This document shows positions 1 to 11,040 of a stretch of 64,000 bases of DNA, in pieces. The stretch is from contig JAFMSR010000009.1 in NCBI GenBank assembly GCA_022818135.1, forward strand, positions 17,196,077 through 17,260,076. Reading direction: 5' to 3'. Made by a program: the position numbers and the translations under genes. This stretch comes from Saxidomus purpurata. Its lineage: Eukaryota > Mollusca > Bivalvia > Venerida > Veneridae. Below the pieces are notes generated by a model. It ran no database searches and had not been told where the DNA came from. It saw only the letters and a list, made by a program, of their open reading frames with translations. Position 1 is the stretch's first letter; each line of letters starts with the position of its first letter.

Positions 1-962
1 CGAGGAATTATTTTGACGTTTGCTATACAGACATGTCGAAAAAGCAAGACCAGCCGCTTTGTGATGTATTTTGGTTAATCAACATGAGTAGAACAATCTT
101 GATAGAGGTACATATATAATAATTTGAACATTTGACCAATTGTTACCGAGGTAAAGATTTGTCAAGTTTACAATATTTTTAGACATACAAGGAAGCCCTC
201 TAGGAATTATAACTACAACATTATTTGAAAATCTGACCTGGTGTTTTCGAGAAGTTTTAAGTTTATTTCATAGACATACAGGGAAAAAAAGCCCCGCCCC
301 ATTCTGGACTACGACTTTTGACAAATCAACATGAAAGAATCAATTTGGTAGAGGGTCTCATAAGAATCATTCCTGTGAGATTATTTGAAAATGTGATGTG
401 ATGTAACAGTTTCCAAAAGAGATATTTAAAATTAACTATATAGACATCTAGGGAAAATTGGCCTCGTTTTCGACAAATCAAATGACTTGAACAATCTTGC
501 AAGAGGGTCACCAAACAAACATTTCTGTGACATCAAACCAACGGGTTTTAAGAAGACAATCCAAATCATCTTTAAGGTTTCACTTGTACAAGTCTATGTT
601 GTATAAACAACCAACGTAGCAGGGAAAGTGTTTACCCAAGGAATATGAATTGAAGATATTGGTACAGGACCAATACACAGTGCTACATACAAAATATCAA
701 ATCTTAAGGCCTTGTGGGTTTTGACTAGAAAATCTTTAAAGTTTTCAATTGGTTGCCATAGCAATTAAAGTTATGCATGGTATGGAATTCTTTTAACAAT
801 TTGGTAGAGAATCCAACGAACACTTCCGTTTAGTTTTACTGCAACTGGCGTAGCAGTTTAGGTGAAGATGTTATTTAAAGAAAAATGTTGATGACACACA
901 ACACATGACGACGGTCACAGGGCGATCACAGTAGCTCAATGCAAGCTTAAGTGAGCTGAAAA
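1..962 (+). repeat. Repeat family A (tandem-core element with terminal hairpin), left-truncated by window edge
   Basis: Degenerate internal repeats recur here: 'agacatacagggaa', 'ttgacaaatcaa', 'gagggtctcataagaatcat' and 'atttgaaaatgtga' come back every ~140-160 bases. The right end is 'gacgacggtcacagggcgatcacagt' broken here as a GC-richer tail followed by a short inverted repeat, agctca...tgagct (about 933-956). The same element is at about 34795-35875, 47875-48955 and 59020-60110. A tandem core plus 3' hairpin resembles the Pearl/HINE type of non-autonomous Helitron-like element known from bivalves. The class is inference; no replicase or helicase is present. Confidence 0.6.
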
Positions 963-1494
963 GCTACTGACAGCTCTCTTACCTTGCAATTAGTTTATGG
1001 TTGGTGTCTGGAAAATTGGAAGACTCTTTCCGCTTCTGGGATAAAAATTAGTATAATACTTGTTACTGGATATCCTATTGTCGCAAAAGAGCTTTGTGAG
1101 TCAAACTGTGTGTGTAACATAAGCGATCTTAAAAAAGGCTTACTTATTTTTCAAATTAACTTCGAAGTCAATTCAAAGGTCCAACAACATTAAGTGATGC
1201 CTCATTATTACATTCTCCTCGGCAATTAACTGAAGTTTGTTGAACTGTTGCGACAAAAGTCAGCAGTTTTGAAAGATAGACAACACAAAATCAGATACTT
1301 TTAGAAAATAATAGGTTTATTACCAGAGATACAAGTTCCAAATTTGTAACAGGACATAAACATCATAACAAAGAATGGTGTACAACATTTTTCAAGGTCT
1401 CATCAATATCCTCAGAAGCAACAGCATTGCTATATTCAAGAAATCATTTTTGCTTTATGTCACTTGATGATACATTTTTCTTTGTTTAGTATTT
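963..1494. other. Conserved X-cassette spacer, no gene seen
   Basis: This stretch is nearly identical to 35880-36405, 48956-49480 and 60111-60640. It has no long open frame conserved among the four copies; a 69-codon frame at 984-1193 is broken in the others. It is simply part of the duplicated unit. Confidence 0.6.
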
Positions 1495-1995
1495 ATGGCA
1501 ACCAAAATGTATCGTTTGAGCCAAGCAACCAAAAGGCTCTTTCTTAGCAAAATTAAAAACGCTTTGTTTAATCCAGGTGACTTAAAGGCTCTATCTTAAC
1601 AAAAGCGCTTTGTTTCATCTTGGTGACCAAAAGGCTTTATTTTAAAGCCTTAACAACAAAAACGCTTTGTTTCATCCTGGTGACTAAAAGGCTTTATTTT
1701 ATCGACTAAAACGCTTTTTCATCTTTGATGACCAAAACGGCTTTAGCTTCACAGCAAAAACGGTTTGATTCAGCCTGATGACCAAATGGCTTTATATTGG
1801 CAATCGAAGCACTTTGTGTAATCCTAATTTTCAAAAGGCATCATTTAAGCAACCAAATTGATGATTTTGTCATCCTAGTGGTCAAAAAAGTTAACGTAAG
1901 CAACAAGAACGTTTGGTTTTGGTAACCAGAATCTTAATGTATCTAATCAACAAAGCTTTTTTGTTTTATCATTGTGGCGAAACTACTTTATTTCA
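1495..1995. repeat. Degenerate 49-bp minisatellite, about nine copies
   Basis: Successive units of roughly 44-53 bp share the core 'cgctttgtttcatcctggtg' followed by 'accaaaaggcttt'. Divergence rises toward the right end. The period is not a multiple of three and stops are frequent, so it is not coding. Homologous arrays lie at 36410-36965, 49485-49935 and 60640-61090. Confidence 0.8.
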
Positions 1996-4829
1996 GCACA
2001 AAAATACTTTGGAGCCCATTAGCATTTACACTTACATCCATTATAATCGCCTTCAGTACAAAACAGACCCTAAACTAGATATATATTAACATGGTACTGT
2101 TTTAACATAGAGTTCTATTTGAGAGTTGTCGTCCTTTCAAAACGGTGTAGGGTTAAAACCAATTTCTCGCTACCTAATGCATCAAACACGGTGCGTAATA
2201 AAAACAAATTGTGTACTTTTGTGAGTTTACAAATGGAATAAAGTGTATAAAATACATATTCACAAACCTAGGGAGTACAGTGGACATATTCAAAACACAC
2301 CCTTAATGATAACATTTCGTTCAAAATTATACGTTCAACAACTTTCAAGTCTATCATACTCCTAGAATAATAAAGGAAATCAAGACAAAAAATCACGAAT
2401 TGTGTCTAAGGCACTCTTGTGCATTTTAGTTCTAAAGTCATAACTTAAGAAACATAATCTATATAATTAAAAAATCATTTTAGCTACATACATATTTTAT
2501 ATGCAAGTACATAGTGTGTATACTATATTTACAAGAAAGGATATAAATATATGGGTCAAGTATAAGTATAGACAAATTCATCCTATTGAGTCCGCTATCT
2601 ATACTTCGGTTTAGCATGATCAAACCTTTGTCATCTTTCTAAAACATATATGCTGAAAATCACGTGTAAATGGCCTAGAAAACAGTCACAATAATTAGCT
2701 AAAAGCTTAGTTTGAAGCTTCGTAAACAGTTTTTCTTCCTTTTGCTATAACGTTTTTTTCTGCCAATAGGTGAACTATCAAGTATTTAGATCGACCAATG
2801 TTATCAGAGTTATCATACAATTTCTGCATGTTAAAAACTGCATGCATTGTATGAAATGATCAAAGGAACCGATTGACTACATTTGTATTATCAAAGCAGT
2901 ATTTGTATCAGTTCATATTTCAAAGCAGATTCTCTCATAAATAGCGGGATTGATATCACAATGATATAGTTTATTGCACACTGTAGATGTATTGCACTTC
3001 ATAACAAGATAAATGTTCACTGATAGACGGTAAACTGGATGGGGTTTGGTCAAATTTGGCACAAACAAAATCACAGTGATTACCCCACTTGCATTTTTTG
3101 CACGAGACTAAAGACTAAGTAATAAAAACTGTCTGGTTCATTGTAATACGGCTTCAGCTGTTGAGTCTCGATTCCTTGGAACTACAACAGTACTGAAAGA
3201 ACCAGTCTAGAAGGGATTAAACCGTATTTTCTTTACAAGTCCATTCATTTTACCAGTCTATATTCAGAAAACCATAATATAAAACAAGACATAGCAAATG
3301 TTAGTATCAAATTCTAAAACAATCTCACAAATAAGACAGTATCTGTCTCTTGTTGCATTTTCCTTGTAAATGAAACCGTCATCAAAAACATTTCCCCTAT
3401 TTTAAACATCTTTCATCCAAACTGTATGTATGTTCAGTCACACGCATACATGTATACAAATTTCCACTGAATCTGAAATAAATCATTAGTAAAGTTCAAT
3501 TTTTCATTTCATCCGAATAATCAAACGCATATAACTGATAGTACTAAGTGTACTAAAACGTTCTGTCCAGTACCGTACTTTGGGATTTTTTCGTCTCGAC
3601 AAGTTTTCGCCGTCTTTACCCAAAAACTAATGGGTTTATTTTGGTACGTGTAGTTTTCGCCATCTAGAATGGTGGCGAAAATTTGTCGAATTATCCAATT
3701 AAATCCAAATGCAAATGTTAATAACACGGACATTTTGGACATCGAGTATCCTACGGGAGTTAGTCTAACGTACCTTTAAGGCTCATCAGTAGGATCGTAG
3801 GAGTTGTTCCTCTTTTACGGGACAGTAACAATTTCTTATACAACACATCCACTGCATTATTTATTTTACCTCTCCATCCATAGCGGTAATAAAAACTAAT
3901 CCCATTTGATTAGTTTATGTTGACAAAAGAGATAAAAGAGTTCATAGCAAACAACATCCAGTCCTTTGTGATCTAAGAGTTCAATGCAAATTACACAGCT
4001 CAATGCACTTTAAGTGATGTTACCCTTCAAAGTGACCGTGATGTTACCCTTCAAAGTGACCGTCATAATTTTAAGAGATTTAACACTGACTTATACTCAT
4101 AGAAAAATAAATATTTCTAAAGATATACATGTAGCTAAATCAAGTTTCCGTGCAATAATCTTCTTTACATCTTGCTTGACCATAAAGCGTTATGACCATG
4201 TTTACGTGAAAAGAGCAATTTTGCCTACGTACAAAGAAAAACATCAAACATCCTTAATTTCGCACATAGAAGCATGTTAACAAAACATCAATGCATCATC
4301 AATATAGCTGTTGGTTGTCTCCTCTTCAATTTCTTCTTCGTCAGGATAATCAAAAGAAATAAAGAGATCGTAGACAAAAATATAATCGTGGGGACGTAAA
4401 CATGTGTACCCAAAGAAAATAAGTATGCATTCGATTACAAAAGATTGCTCATAATAAACATAAAAAAACAATTTCATTTTCTGATTTAATCTCTAGCAAC
4501 TTAAGCTGTGTGAATAAAAATTGTCTACAAAATTACTAAGCAGTGTTATGTATTTCTAGTAAAATTTAAAAATTAAAAGAGGATGTAAATGAAAACTGAG
4601 TGCTTCCGTATGTTTTGAAGATCGCAGTTAAATTCAAATATAATCAACTGCTACATTGTATTATTAGAACGCTGTAAATAATCCATACTGACTTAGAAAC
4701 GAAGCTAATTAATGGAAACTGGATATGTATGAATTCTGAGAGGTTCCTGTCATTAATTTCTGTTAATGTTGTTCAAATAATTCAATTCCAAGCAGAGCTA
4801 TTGTTGATGTGACAACGAATATGAAGAAC
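1996..4829. other. X-cassette body, unassigned duplicated non-coding sequence
   Basis: This 2.8 kb block matches 36965-39807, 49936-52599 and 61091-63831 almost base for base. I see no convincing gene. At 4014-4061 a ~23-bp segment containing 'gttacccttcaaagtgacc' is duplicated in tandem. The duplication is shared with 51972-52022 but absent at about 38985 and 63118, so it is a marker of which units are most closely related. Confidence 0.6.
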
Positions 4830-5745
4830 TCTTCTTTTCTGAAACCACAAGGTCGGGAGCAAAGATATTTAGCATGTAGCACTGCCTTGTGGACCTCTAC
4901 CAAGATTGTTCAAATTATGACCATTGTGTCAAAAATGACACCGCCTGGTGGGTCACTTGATTTTACATAGGCTTATATAGGAGAACATAATCTTCTCTGA
5001 AACCATTGGGCCTACGGTTTGATATTTAGCATATATTATTGCCTAGTGGATCTCTCCAAAGATTGTTCAAATTATCATCCCTGTAAGGGGGTCTCTTCAT
5101 TTTAGATAGGATAATATAGGAAAAGCTTTTAAAATCTTCTTCTCTGAAACCACTAGGCCTAGAGCTAGAGACTTCTACCAAGATTGTTCAAATTATGACC
5201 ATTGTGCCAAAAATGACATTGCCAGGTGGGTCACTTGAATTTACATAGGCTTATATAGGAAAGAAATTTCTTCTCTGAAACCACTAGGACTAGGGTTTTG
5301 ATATTTCAGCATGTAGCATTGCTTAGTGGAACTCTACCCAGATTGTTCAAATTATGGCCCATGCGCAGGGTCACTTGATTTTATATAGGCTAGTTCGGAA
5401 AAACCACAAGGCATAGATTTTAGATATTTAGCATGTATCTTTGCCTAGTTGACCTTTACCAAGACTGTTGAAATCAAGACCAACCTGTCATAATTGACTC
5501 TGCCCGAGGGGTCACTCGATTTTACATAGGCTTATATAAGGAAATCTTAAAATCTTCTTGTCTTAAATCACAAGATCTAGAGCTTAGATATTTGAACTGT
5601 AGCATTGTGTAGTAGACATATTGTTCAAATGATGTCCCCCGGGTCAAAATTGACATTTCTTGTGATGTGATTGTTTACCTTCTTTTATAGCCAATAGTAA
5701 GCAGATGAGCGATATAGGGCCATGTTGGCCCTCTTGTAGTTATCA
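4830..5745 (+). repeat. Repeat family B (about 150-bp tandem core, terminal hairpin)
   Basis: Five to six degenerate repeats of ~130-160 bp are visible. Each carries 'ctctgaaaccactaggcc', 'tagatatttagcatgtagca', 'gattgttcaaattatga' and 'ggtcacttgattttacatag'. The right end holds the near-perfect hairpin agggcca-tgt-tggccct at 5716-5732. Other copies lie at 24212-25172 (with a fuller left end), 39808-40590 and 52600-53470. The architecture resembles bivalve Pearl/HINE elements; this classification is inference. Confidence 0.65.
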
Positions 5746-5869
5746 TGACCACCATCATTTATTTTGTTTGACTTTTTAAGACATTGTGTAAAATGAATAT
5801 TAGGTTTACATTCTTCCTTAACACAATACAATTTTTTTTAAATGTTGAAAGATTTTTGCAATTGGAATT

Positions 5870-6260
5870 CTAGCTTTTGTCAGGCGCTACCTTAACTGAA
5901 TCTTTTTACGAATGTTGTTTACATCATGCCAAACTAAAATGCTCGTTGTGTGAGGATTTCGGGTTTTAACATTCTTGCAGGTTTATGACGGTTCTGTTTG
6001 TGCCTGTGACATTTGTAAATAATGATAAGACCTATAATCAAGTATTTCCCAGAAAATCATACACTGAACATATTCAGTATTAAATTTTTAAGACAGGAAA
6101 TCTTTATTTAATTAGCATTTCTGCTCCACGTAAACATCAAATACTCATCGATTATGATTGTTTTTGGGTATATAGATTTGTATTTTCCCACTCTGATATA
6201 TTAGAAAATAAGCCAAAAAGACGCTTATGTCTACAGTGTAAACAGTGTCAACGTTTCGAG
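5870..6260. repeat. Upstream duplicate of the gene-proximal promoter block
   Basis: The order of landmarks here (catcatgccaaacta, tcgttgt, gcaggtttatga, aataatgataaga, atttcccagaaa) repeats in diverged form at about 7285-7430 and continues weakly beyond. It therefore looks like an old tandem copy of the promoter-side block of the lectin genes. It occurs in X units only (also at about 40740-41110 and 53590-53960). Confidence 0.55.
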
Positions 6261-7004
6261 TAGGCACGAAAGGGTTTATTTCCAATATTTGACTTGAATA
6301 GTCAAAAATGATTTTTTACAGATTCTCTTTATTTTTCAATAAAGAATAAAACTGCTTTACAAATTCACGTATTTTAGTTAATAATAACTGAAAATAAATT
6401 TGAGATTTGTGGCCACACGGGGAAGACAAACTTGTGTATTCACAGTAAGGGTCTAAGTAATTGATAGCTACAAAGTGTAAATTTCTACTATCTGGCAAGC
6501 TATTACGATATATTGAACAGTATGATCAAGTTTTGTAATAACTAGGTAAATGATACTCAAGTTAATGATCAGACATTTATACTCCACCCGGTCGCCGCTG
6601 CTGTTATTATCTCAATAATAACCAGAATTTTCTGTTTCATCCAACTACCATGATTTCATATAAACCAAAATAACAAAGACCTGACCTTAAACAATTCACA
6701 ATGGGAGGCTGCGTTTTTGGTACGTGGCATTCCCTGTTTGATATTATTTTTGTTTTTAAACAATTCACAAAAGACATGATCTAGCTTCAAACAACCTCTC
6801 TCGAGAAAATTTCAGTAAAATGTTATCCCGTAGACACATCTTCGTTATTTCAGGGACCATAACTCTGGCAGGTCTAACCAGATTGTCTTGTTACCGGATC
6901 TGATGCATCTAATACAATAGAGATTATCCAAAATTAACCACTATATATACATGTATTATCTACAAAATCTGTAAACTTTTTAACCTACAAACTAATTTTC
7001 ACCA
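6261..7004. other. X-cassette right part, no gene seen
   Basis: Non-coding sequence shared, with indels, with about 41110-41700 and 53960-54640. Contains 'acccggtcgccg', which also appears at the gene-less junction near 25330. No supportable gene. Confidence 0.5.
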
Positions 7005-8677
7005 TTCAGGGGTCTTAACTCGCAAGAATATGTGTACATTTAGCCATGGTAATTTATATATATTCATATAAGTTACAACCATAAACGTTTGGTGCTATAG
7101 TCAATGCAGGCATAACATCAGGCTAACTGTACGACCTCAAAAAGCAAAGGACAAAATACTTATTCATATAACTACACATGAAGCCTAGATTTAAAAGAAT
7201 ACTTGTACCGGTAGTACTTCACACTGTGCCATGAAGCCTTACTTTACAATAACATTTCACTGTGCTATTTCATGGACGAGCGTTATCTACATCATGCCAA
7301 ACTAAATAGCGGCGTTGTACGAAGATAAAATCAACTAGTCGTTTTTGTAGCCTGGCAGGTATATTAAATTATTTTTTATGTCTGTTGAATAATGATAAGA
7401 AGCATGAGTAGATATTTCCCAGAAATTAAACACTTAATTTAATTTATTTCCAGGATGTTTTCCGTCCCACCCTGATTTATGAGGAAAAAACTAAATAAGT
7501 TACATATTTCTAGAGTGTAGCTGGAATCTACTTTCTGGGTACGCAAGTCAAAGACATACTATTCGACGTCGCTTACTGTGCTACCTTAACAAGTGCTTGA
7601 ACGTCTTACATGCATATATTTTACACCCTTTCATGGACTTGACATACATTATTCTAATAATTATGACATGATTTTCCGTTGAAATACAAATGAAAAAACT
7701 ATTGCATGTACACGTAAATAACATGTACGTTCCTTTTGAAAGAGGATATGTTTGAAACAAGTTGTTTTTGACTACAATTTCTTTTTAAAATGTCCTTTTA
7801 TTCAAGTAAAAACACGACTATAAAAGGAGTATGATAGTAAGTACACTAAACAGAAAGATTAACACGAACGGCCAAATTGTTGTAATATGTTACTGTATGA
7901 AATTTGCAGATAAAAACCATCTGTCATTTGCTTTGAAATGTCATGTATATTCTATGTTTATTCAGATCAACATGTTTGTATTACGTCAGGTAGGTCTTTC
8001 CTACAGGACGAAAATACTTAGAATTTTTGATGACACTCTCCTATTAAAGCTGCTCGTTCGCCGTTTCCGGTGTAAAATTAAATTTCTCAAAATTGATTTA
8101 TTAAAACATAAAATGTTAAAGTTAATGCTACAACACAAGTGAAAATCAACATAGCAGTTTAAAATGTCGGCACCGCTAAACTATATGTTAATTGGAATTT
8201 CAATGCGTTTGCAGCGCTAAATATGATTTGGTAACGTAAACATTGTAATTTTGTTCTAAAACATGTTCATTTCAGACAGTTTGAATACTAATATCTGAGA
8301 GCGAGTTGCTTTAAGATCGACCTATGTACGAAGATAATATAACGACCATTGTAACGTAGATTTACTATCTACATAAACGTTTTAATGAGTGACACGAATA
8401 CACGAATTTACAAAGTTAAAACCATAACAATAAATAAACACTGTAAAATGTACAATGTAAGAGTGGTGAAGAAAGTTGCTACGCTCTTTAAATCTGAACG
8501 TAAATCCGACGATTATTAAAGTAGAAACAACATAGCGGTACGTCAGTCTCTCTCTTGCTACTACGCGACATATTGATATATTTTGGCCAGGCGTTAAATA
8601 GTGTGGTTATACTGTAGCTACTGGTATATTGAGCTAATAAAGTTGTTTGATTTTATCTTTTGTTTTGAAAATTAAAC
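7005..8677 (+). promoter_or_regulatory. Conserved upstream/promoter-side block of lectin gene 1
   Basis: This is the 5' sequence common to all five genes whichever cassette precedes it, so it is the best candidate for the shared promoter and 5'UTR. The last ~160 bases are most alike: an AT-rich 'acatattgatatatttt' (possible TATA-like element, about 8569-8585), 'ggttatactgtagctactgg', and 'ttttgaaaattaaac' directly before the ATG. A STAT-type palindrome TTCCCAGAA is at 7416-7424 and its equivalent is kept in all five blocks. An upstream non-coding exon ending at a 'tgtag' acceptor is possible. No transcription start is proven. Confidence 0.5.
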
Positions 8678-9469
8678 ATGGAATTGTTACGCTGTGAATA
8701 CTTACATTTCTGTTATTTACTGTACATCATTGTATCTGCTGCTACTTGTGCGTCTCTGACGGACGGTGATGGCGTTGAACAAGAAGATTTGAATGGTAAA
8801 ATGTTAGTCAAGCTGGGAGAAAAACTGAAATTACCAAGATTACAACTTCTTGGTAGAACTATCGAAAATTTAGAGAAAAAGATTGAAGAAAACATTTGCG
8901 ACCTTCATCCTTGCACGGCATGGACTAAATGGCAGGGTTGTGACGCAAGACCAGGTCAGTTTGGTTCTAAATTTAGAACCCGTCAGTGCGGGGTGAATTC
9001 AACCAGTTGTGAGTTGGACACTAATAGTAGAATAGAGAAAGAGTCTGGCATCTGTATCGGATTTTGTCCAAAAGAGTACAATGTGACAAAGAACGGTTAT
9101 TGTATAAAATTCTATGCAGATCAAGGTCGGACTCGTGATGCTGCTGAACAGCAATGCAAGAAGGACGGTGGTCATCTAGTTAACATAGATTCCGAGGTCA
9201 AGTATGGTGATGTTAACAGTCTGCTACAAGGTTTTAGTGGTGGTGGTGTATGGGTAGATGGACGTAGGAAGGATGTCATGTCACCGTGGGAGTTCACGTA
9301 CGGTTCGCAGAATAGTTACTTTAAATGGAGATCTGGTCAGCCAAGCAATGGATCCAGTGAGCTTTGTTTATATGTTTTTCCTTATAGTGGCAATGTGTTA
9401 ATGAAAGACAGTAGTTGTTCAGGTGGATACTATGCTATCTGCGAAATAAACGCACCTTCGGCATATTAA
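8678..9469 (+). CDS. Secreted TSP1-like/C-type lectin domain protein, copy 1
   Basis: An intact 263-residue single-exon frame. Residues 1-24 are a hydrophobic signal peptide; about 40-72 form a charged amphipathic helix (possible oligomerisation). Residues 73-130 resemble a thrombospondin type 1 module: W82, W85 and C88 in WTKWQGC, then FRTRQC around 99-104. Residues 130-256 are a long-form C-type lectin domain with six cysteines at 130, 142, 160, 230, 247 and 255. The WIGL region reads WVDG (192-195). The sugar motif is QPS instead of QPD/EPN (221-223) and the WND position reads MKD, so classical calcium-dependent sugar binding is doubtful. N-glycosylation sequons include NST, NVT and NGS. 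The ATG has A at -3 and G at +4 and matches all paralogues. AATAAA follows at 9487-9492. This copy has a unique tail ending SAY. A secreted recognition lectin is inferred; the ligand is unknown. Confidence 0.93.
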   Translation: MELLRCEYLHFCYLLYIIVSAATCASLTDGDGVEQEDLNGKMLVKLGEKLKLPRLQLLGRTIENLEKKIEENICDLHPCTAWTKWQGCDARPGQFGSKFRTRQCGVNSTSCELDTNSRIEKESGICIGFCPKEYNVTKNGYCIKFYADQGRTRDAAEQQCKKDGGHLVNIDSEVKYGDVNSLLQGFSGGGVWVDGRRKDVMSPWEFTYGSQNSYFKWRSGQPSNGSSELCLYVFPYSGNVLMKDSSCSGGYYAICEINAPSAY

Positions 9470-9900
9470 TTGGCACGTGTTGGTCAAATAAACAAATGTA
9501 ATTAGATATAGATCAAGTATCAAGTTCTTTCACAAACCGTATCGAAAAAATGACGATATCAAACGACTTGAGTTGAATTCTTACCTTTTGGGATATTAAC
9601 TTTTTGAGATCTGAAAGAAGACGTTTTGAGATTACGTGTCATAGGTAGAAATGTATCCGCATCATGAAAACTGTCATTATATCGGATTCTGGTTCTCCAA
9701 GCAATGGACCCAATGAGCTTTCTTTATCTGTCGTGTATCAGTGTGGCTGTGAATACATTTCTTGTACAAGTGCTACTTTTTGTACATAACAAAAAATGAT
9801 TATAAATGCATGAAATGTTTTCCTTTACGTAATGTTATTACATGTTTGTGTGAATGCGCTCCAAAAGGCAAATTCTTCAAATATTGTTCAAACTGATATT
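9470..9900 (+). other. Alpha-type 3' flank of gene 1
   Basis: This flank matches the sequence after gene 2 (21816-22300) but not the flanks of genes 3-5. It has AATAAA at 9487-9492, a plausible polyadenylation signal, and contains a lectin relic at 9682-9789 listed separately. Confidence 0.6.
9682..9789 (+). pseudogene. Relic of a C-type lectin 3' end downstream of gene 1
   Basis: A 35-codon frame reads SGSPSNGPNELSLS and then a cysteine-bearing stretch. This aligns with SGQPSNGSSELCLY of gene 1 (residues 219-232), the segment around the altered QPD motif. The stop is at 9787-9789. The rest of the gene is not recognisable upstream. The conserved Cys after 'EL' is lost (Ser). A similar relic lies at the same distance behind gene 2. 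Confidence 0.7.
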
Positions 9901-10539
9901 ATTTGAACGAAAAAAAAAGAATCTTGTAAAAGTATGTTAAAAACGGCTTGGCCCGATTTGTATGCAACTGCACCTGTTTTTCACTGACATTTTTCTGTAT
10001 TCTGTGAAAATATTACATCGATAGACACCTTATAGCATTAACCATGTCGTCCGAACGTCAAGAACGTCAGTCATGTACAGTGTGACGTCATACGTGGCGT
10101 CATTCAATCACAGAAAGTAGAAAACATAAAGGATACATACAAAATCGGCATTTCAATCGACAATTCGAAGCTGTTTCTCTACGTCAGCCACGACGACATT
10201 TACATCAGCATTCTGGGCGAATCTCGGAAAAGCCTTCGATTGTTCTATGAAATATATAACATCTGCAGTAAGTTCCTCGGCCTTCATACTCTCAAACGCA
10301 GGAGATTATAGAGAGTGTTTCATTTGCACGACCTTGTTTGACATCGAATCGGAGCGTACATAACATGAACGTCGCATTTGTGTGTTTATGTATGCTAAAA
10401 ATGTTTAAATTATGATTATTTTGACGGCAATAACCTGTGTTCTTCAGAATTTTTCTCTACGGTGACAACATTTCGACACCGTTAATATGAGCGTCTTGAC
10501 GGAAAACTGTTGAAGTTTTAAGTTTCTCTTAGACTATCT
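9901..10539. other. Unassigned segment unique to this unit
   Basis: I find no counterpart elsewhere in the window and no long frame. It carries a TGACGTCA (CRE-type palindrome) around 10083-10090 and looks like an inserted or replaced segment between the alpha flank and a gene relic. Confidence 0.4.
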
Positions 10540-10638
10540 GTTTTGCTTATATGTTTATTTGTCTAGATGTGCTAATGGATGACTATACTTGTTCAGCTTC
10601 TTTTTACTTTTTACTCTTTATGCGAAATACCTGAGTAA
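10540..10638 (+). pseudogene. Truncated 3' end of a sixth lectin gene (beta type)
   Basis: The stretch 'gatgactatacttgt' ... 'tctttatgcgaaat' ... 'ctgagtaaactgag' matches the last ~95 coding bases and stop of genes 3-5 (compare 32741-32831). It has indels that break the frame. The sequence after the stop follows the beta flank of gene 3, so this is a genuine remnant of a deleted gene copy, cut off on its left at about 10538. Confidence 0.8.
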
Positions 10639-11040
10639 ACTGAGTATGCATATGCGTTTCGGACGGTTGACAGGTGATAAGAAAGTAATACAAAATGATA
10701 TTCAATTAAATTTAATATTTGTTTTGTTGCTGAAAGTGTATTTTAGTTACAACTCACCTTCTGAAAAGTAATTCTCAAAAGACAAAGATCAAACCGTATG
10801 ATGGAATAAATGTGAGCTCTTATTAGAAAGATGAATAATGCAACATTTTATTAATCAAAGCACTGAAAGTGCTAACAGCAAGAAGCTAACTGTGAAATTG
10901 AGCAGAAGAGTCAATATTTCGCTAACAGTACTTAAGTTTGGTTACTATTCGTTTATTTTAATCACAGACCTACAGTTAATAACACATCATGTTGCTGCTG
11001 TTTTTAATTATTTCAAAATCCCTGAAGGTATAACATAGTT
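10639..11040 (+). other. Beta-type 3' flank attached to the relic gene end
   Basis: Similar to the sequence following genes 3, 4 and 5, including 'agaaagatgaataatgcaac' at about 10826-10845, which matches about 33040 downstream of gene 3. No gene of its own; short open frames here are not conserved. Confidence 0.6.

Noticed and set aside
1495..1995. CRISPR-like array
   Set aside because: Repeats are degenerate and contiguous without unique spacers, and the genome is eukaryotic; it is a minisatellite.
4014..4280. 88-codon frame, nearly identical at 51972-52238
   Set aside because: Identity reflects recent segmental duplication. The other two X units interrupt it, and its start lies in a tandem duplication.
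7831..8142. 103-codon frame in the promoter block of gene 1, with shorter counterparts at 20249-20434 and 55573-55797
   Set aside because: Open in three of five copies but truncated at different points and frameshifted before gene 3. Composition is AT-driven, so it is more likely chance within conserved promoter sequence, though an upstream exon is not fully excluded.
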